64,000 nucleotides of DNA from Pelomonas paludis (lineage in GTDB: Bacteria > Pseudomonadota > Gammaproteobacteria > Burkholderiales > Burkholderiaceae_C): contig NZ_JBDPZD010000003.1 in NCBI RefSeq assembly GCF_039872745.1, forward strand, positions 310,001-374,000. Reading direction: 5' to 3'. Positions 61,799 through 64,000 of the stretch are shown piece by piece. The notes beneath the pieces were generated by a model. The model was not told the origin of the DNA and searched no databases. It worked only from the letters and a program-made list of their open reading frames with translations. The position numbers were made by a program, and so were the translations under genes. Positions within the stretch are counted from its first letter, which is position 1. Each line of letters opens with the position of its first letter.

Positions 61799-63073
61799 AT
61801 GAAAACCCTGCGCACCCTTCTCCTTGCGGCCTTGGTGCCGCTGACCAGCCTGGCAGCGCCTCTGGTCGTGCCAACGCGCCTTGAGGCGACGCTCTCTGGC
61901 ATGGTCCAGCGAGGCGAGGTCGTCGGCGTTTCGGCCTTGGTGTTCGAGCAGGGCAAGGAGGCCTACTTCGGCGCCTTCGGCATGGCGGACCGCGAAGCTG
62001 GCCGGGCCATGTCCCGTGACACCCTGGCCGTCATTTACTCGATGACCAAGCCCGTCACCGCCGTGGCCCTGCTGCAGTTGCAGGAGCAGGGCAAGCTGCA
62101 GATGGACGACCCCATCGAGAAGCACCTGCCCGAGTTTGGCAATCTGCGCGTGTGGGCCGGCGGCACGGCTGCCGACCCGCAGACCGTGGCGCTCGACCGC
62201 CCGCTCACCATTCGTGACCTCGGGCGCAACACCGCCGGCTTTGCGGCAGGCGCTGGCCTGCCGGACGGCCTCAAGCAGTTGGCAGACGAAGCCTGGGCGG
62301 GCGCCTCCTGGAACACCAACCTGCGAGGCCTAGCGCGCATCGCCGCCAGGTTGCCGCTGGTTCACCAGCCCGGAGCCCGGTGGCGCTACGACATCCCGAC
62401 CAATATCCAGGCTCGCCTCGTCGAGAAAGTCTCTGGCCAGCCCTACGACGTCTACCTGGCCGAGCACATCTTCAAGCCCTTGGGCATGACGTACACCCGC
62501 TACGTCGTGGCCGACCAGGATGCCGACCTGGGCCAGCTCGCGGCCACCTACGTCCGCCAGCCAGACGGCAGCTTCCAGCGCCAGCCCGACGCGCAGGCCC
62601 ATGCCTTCAACCGCAAGAACTGGGCGCAAAAGCCTGGCGCCAGCGGCCTCGTCTCCACGCTCGACGACTACGCCCAGTTCGCGCGCATGTTGCTCGCTGA
62701 AGGCGTCGGCCCCAATGGCGCTCGCATCCTCAAGCCCGAGACCGTGCGCCTGATGGCCACCAATGTGCTGGCCGACAGCGTCACGGACCGGCAGTGGCTG
62801 CCCGACAAGGGCAACACCGGCTTTGGCGTCAACGTCGGTGTGCGCGTCGGGCCACCCCGGCACCGGGACGATGTCTCGGGCGCGCCCGGTGAATTCTTCT
62901 GGGACGGCGCGGCCAACACCCTGTTTTGGGTCGACCCCAAGCACCAGATCGTCACCGTGCTGTTCTCGCAGTTCTTCCCGGCCGGCGACGCACGGCTGAA
63001 CAAGGCCATCCGCGCGGCGGTGTACGCCGACGAGCCAGAGGCCTTTGCCGGCAACAGGCCGCCCAAGCCCTGA
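61799..63073 (+). CDS. Serine hydrolase, beta-lactamase class C/esterase family (copy 2)
   Basis: A 424-residue paralogue of the preceding gene with signal peptide MKTLRTLLLAALVPLTSLAA. SxxK stands at the same positions (S81, K84). The second motif is diverged: WRYDIPTNIQARLVEKVSG replaces WMYGPSMD. The third-motif region is FFWDGAANTLFWVDPKHQIV. By hand 60 of the first 80 residues are identical to copy 1 without gaps; the middle (about 115-190) and the substrate-loop area differ more. It follows copy 1 by 11 bp. Different substrate preference of the two copies is an inference. Confidence 0.92.
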   Translation: MKTLRTLLLAALVPLTSLAAPLVVPTRLEATLSGMVQRGEVVGVSALVFEQGKEAYFGAFGMADREAGRAMSRDTLAVIYSMTKPVTAVALLQLQEQGKLQMDDPIEKHLPEFGNLRVWAGGTAADPQTVALDRPLTIRDLGRNTAGFAAGAGLPDGLKQLADEAWAGASWNTNLRGLARIAARLPLVHQPGARWRYDIPTNIQARLVEKVSGQPYDVYLAEHIFKPLGMTYTRYVVADQDADLGQLAATYVRQPDGSFQRQPDAQAHAFNRKNWAQKPGASGLVSTLDDYAQFARMLLAEGVGPNGARILKPETVRLMATNVLADSVTDRQWLPDKGNTGFGVNVGVRVGPPRHRDDVSGAPGEFFWDGAANTLFWVDPKHQIVTVLFSQFFPAGDARLNKAIRAAVYADEPEAFAGNRPPKP

Positions 63074-63180
63074 GAGCTGTCACAAGTGGCCCTGCGGCGC
63101 GCCTTGCAAGCGGTTTCTTGAGACACTCCGGGGCTGCCGCCCTCTGACGGCGTTCTCCCAACCTCTTAGCTTCCAAAGAC

Positions 63181-64000
63181 ATGCAATACCGCGAACTCGG
63201 CCGCACCGGCTGGAAGGTCTCCACCGTCTCCTTCGGTGCCTGGGCCATTGGTGGCACCTGGGGCCCCACCGACGACGCTGCCTCCATGGCCGCGCTGCAC
63301 AAGGCGCTGGACCTGGGCGTGAACTTCTTCGACACCGCCGACGTCTATGGCGACGGCCACAGCGAGCGCCTGCTGGCCCGCCTCAAGAAGGAGCGGCCCG
63401 GCGACAACTTCTACATCGCCACCAAGGCCGGCCGCCGCCTCAATCCGCACACCGCCGAGGGCTACCTCGACCTGCGCAGCTTTGTCGAGCGCAGCCTGCA
63501 GAACCTGCAGACCGACACCATCGACCTGCTGCAGCTGCATTGCCCGCCCACCACGGCCTTCTACATGCCCGAGGTGTTTGACGGCCTCGACCGCCTGGTC
63601 AAGGAAGGCAAGCTGCGCCACTACGGCGTCAGCGTCGAGAAGGTCGAAGAGGCCATCAAGGCGCTGGACTTCCCCGGCGTGCAGTCGGTGCAGATCATCT
63701 TCAACCTCTTCCGCCAGCGCGCGGCCGAGGTCTTCCTGCCGCTGGCACAGGCCCGCAAGGTCGGCATCCTGGCCCGGCTGCCGCTGTCGTCCGGCATGCT
63801 CAGCGGCAAGCTCACGGCCACCAGCACCTTTGCCGAGGACGACCACCGCCACTTCAACCGTGACGGCGCCGGCTTTGACAAGGGCGAGACCTTCTCGGGC
63901 CTGCCTTACGACGCCGGCCTGGCCGCCGTTGAGCGCATCCGCCCGCTGGTGCCGGCCGGCATGAGCATGGCCCAGCTCGCACTGCGCTGGATCCTGATGA
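63181..64000 (+). CDS. Aldo/keto reductase, 3' end outside window
   Basis: NADPH-dependent reductase of the AKR superfamily, about 273 codons visible and open at the window edge. It starts MQYRELGRTGWKVSTVSFGA. The catalytic aspartate/tyrosine are in NFFDTADVYGDGHSERLLA, the lysine in IATKAGRRLNPH and the histidine in IDLLQLHCPP. The cofactor-binding segments LPLSSGMLSGKL and MSMAQLALRWIL follow. The pattern fits the YajO/IolS-like AKRs. 107 bp separate it from the serine hydrolase gene, in which I see no clear signal. The substrate is unknown. Confidence 0.92.
   Translation, partial: MQYRELGRTGWKVSTVSFGAWAIGGTWGPTDDAASMAALHKALDLGVNFFDTADVYGDGHSERLLARLKKERPGDNFYIATKAGRRLNPHTAEGYLDLRSFVERSLQNLQTDTIDLLQLHCPPTTAFYMPEVFDGLDRLVKEGKLRHYGVSVEKVEEAIKALDFPGVQSVQIIFNLFRQRAAEVFLPLAQARKVGILARLPLSSGMLSGKLTATSTFAEDDHRHFNRDGAGFDKGETFSGLPYDAGLAAVERIRPLVPAGMSMAQLALRWILM

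Overview
This 64 kb window is GC-rich (roughly two thirds G+C by eye), densely coding chromosomal DNA. Gene content and order point to a betaproteobacterium of the order Burkholderiales, most likely the Roseateles/Rubrivivax/Leptothrix-type group. The supporting evidence is an isc operon of beta type, a complete 14-gene nuo operon followed by DUF2818 and a Nudix gene, an orphan Bug-type substrate-binding protein, MipA/OmpV, PEP-CTERM/PrsT genes and the ribF-ileS-lspA cluster. I see no rRNA, CRISPR array, insertion sequence, prophage or integrated element. This is core chromosome with a few accessory genes.

Layout: 1-1156 tyrB (cut by the window edge), divergent from uvrB (1283-3397). 3554-9925 is iscRSUA-hscBA-fdx-tsaD, with an IscR-type operator in front and a terminator-like hairpin between iscA and hscB. 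A small heat-shock gene (minus) meets tsaD head-on. 10728-15525 carries rpsO, pnp, an MDR quinone oxidoreductase, tpiA and secG, followed by tRNA-Leu(GAG) at 15676. 15971-30750 is nuoA-N (respiratory complex I), then DUF2818 and an ADP-ribose pyrophosphatase. 31846-36279 encodes a lipoprotein membrane-fusion protein and an RND pump.

36257-41137 is a mixed block: FAD-linked oxidase, DUF2069, YihY, Bug protein and MipA/OmpV. 41139-47690 (minus) is ribF-ileS-lspA-DUF2189 together with an RsuA-type pseudouridine synthase and a DUF3617 protein. 47717-50043 encodes a paired large/small acyl-CoA dehydrogenase. 50212-54063 holds a PEP-CTERM surface protein and PrsT, part of an exosortase system whose sortase is not in the window. 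54120-59571 holds a retropepsin-like protease, yajQ, murB, an exported ATP-dependent DNA ligase, argG, a small GNAT protein and yaeQ. The end carries a secreted coiled-coil protein, two tandem serine hydrolases and a truncated aldo/keto reductase.

The two most interesting signals are regulatory. First, a perfect 36-bp palindrome (57318-57353) contains a canonical LexA box (CTGT-N8-ACAG). It sits 9 bp upstream of an unannotated 26-codon ORF with a strong ribosome binding site, so it looks like an SOS-controlled micropeptide. Second, a near-consensus sigma-54 promoter with an adjacent IHF-like site precedes the PEP-CTERM gene.
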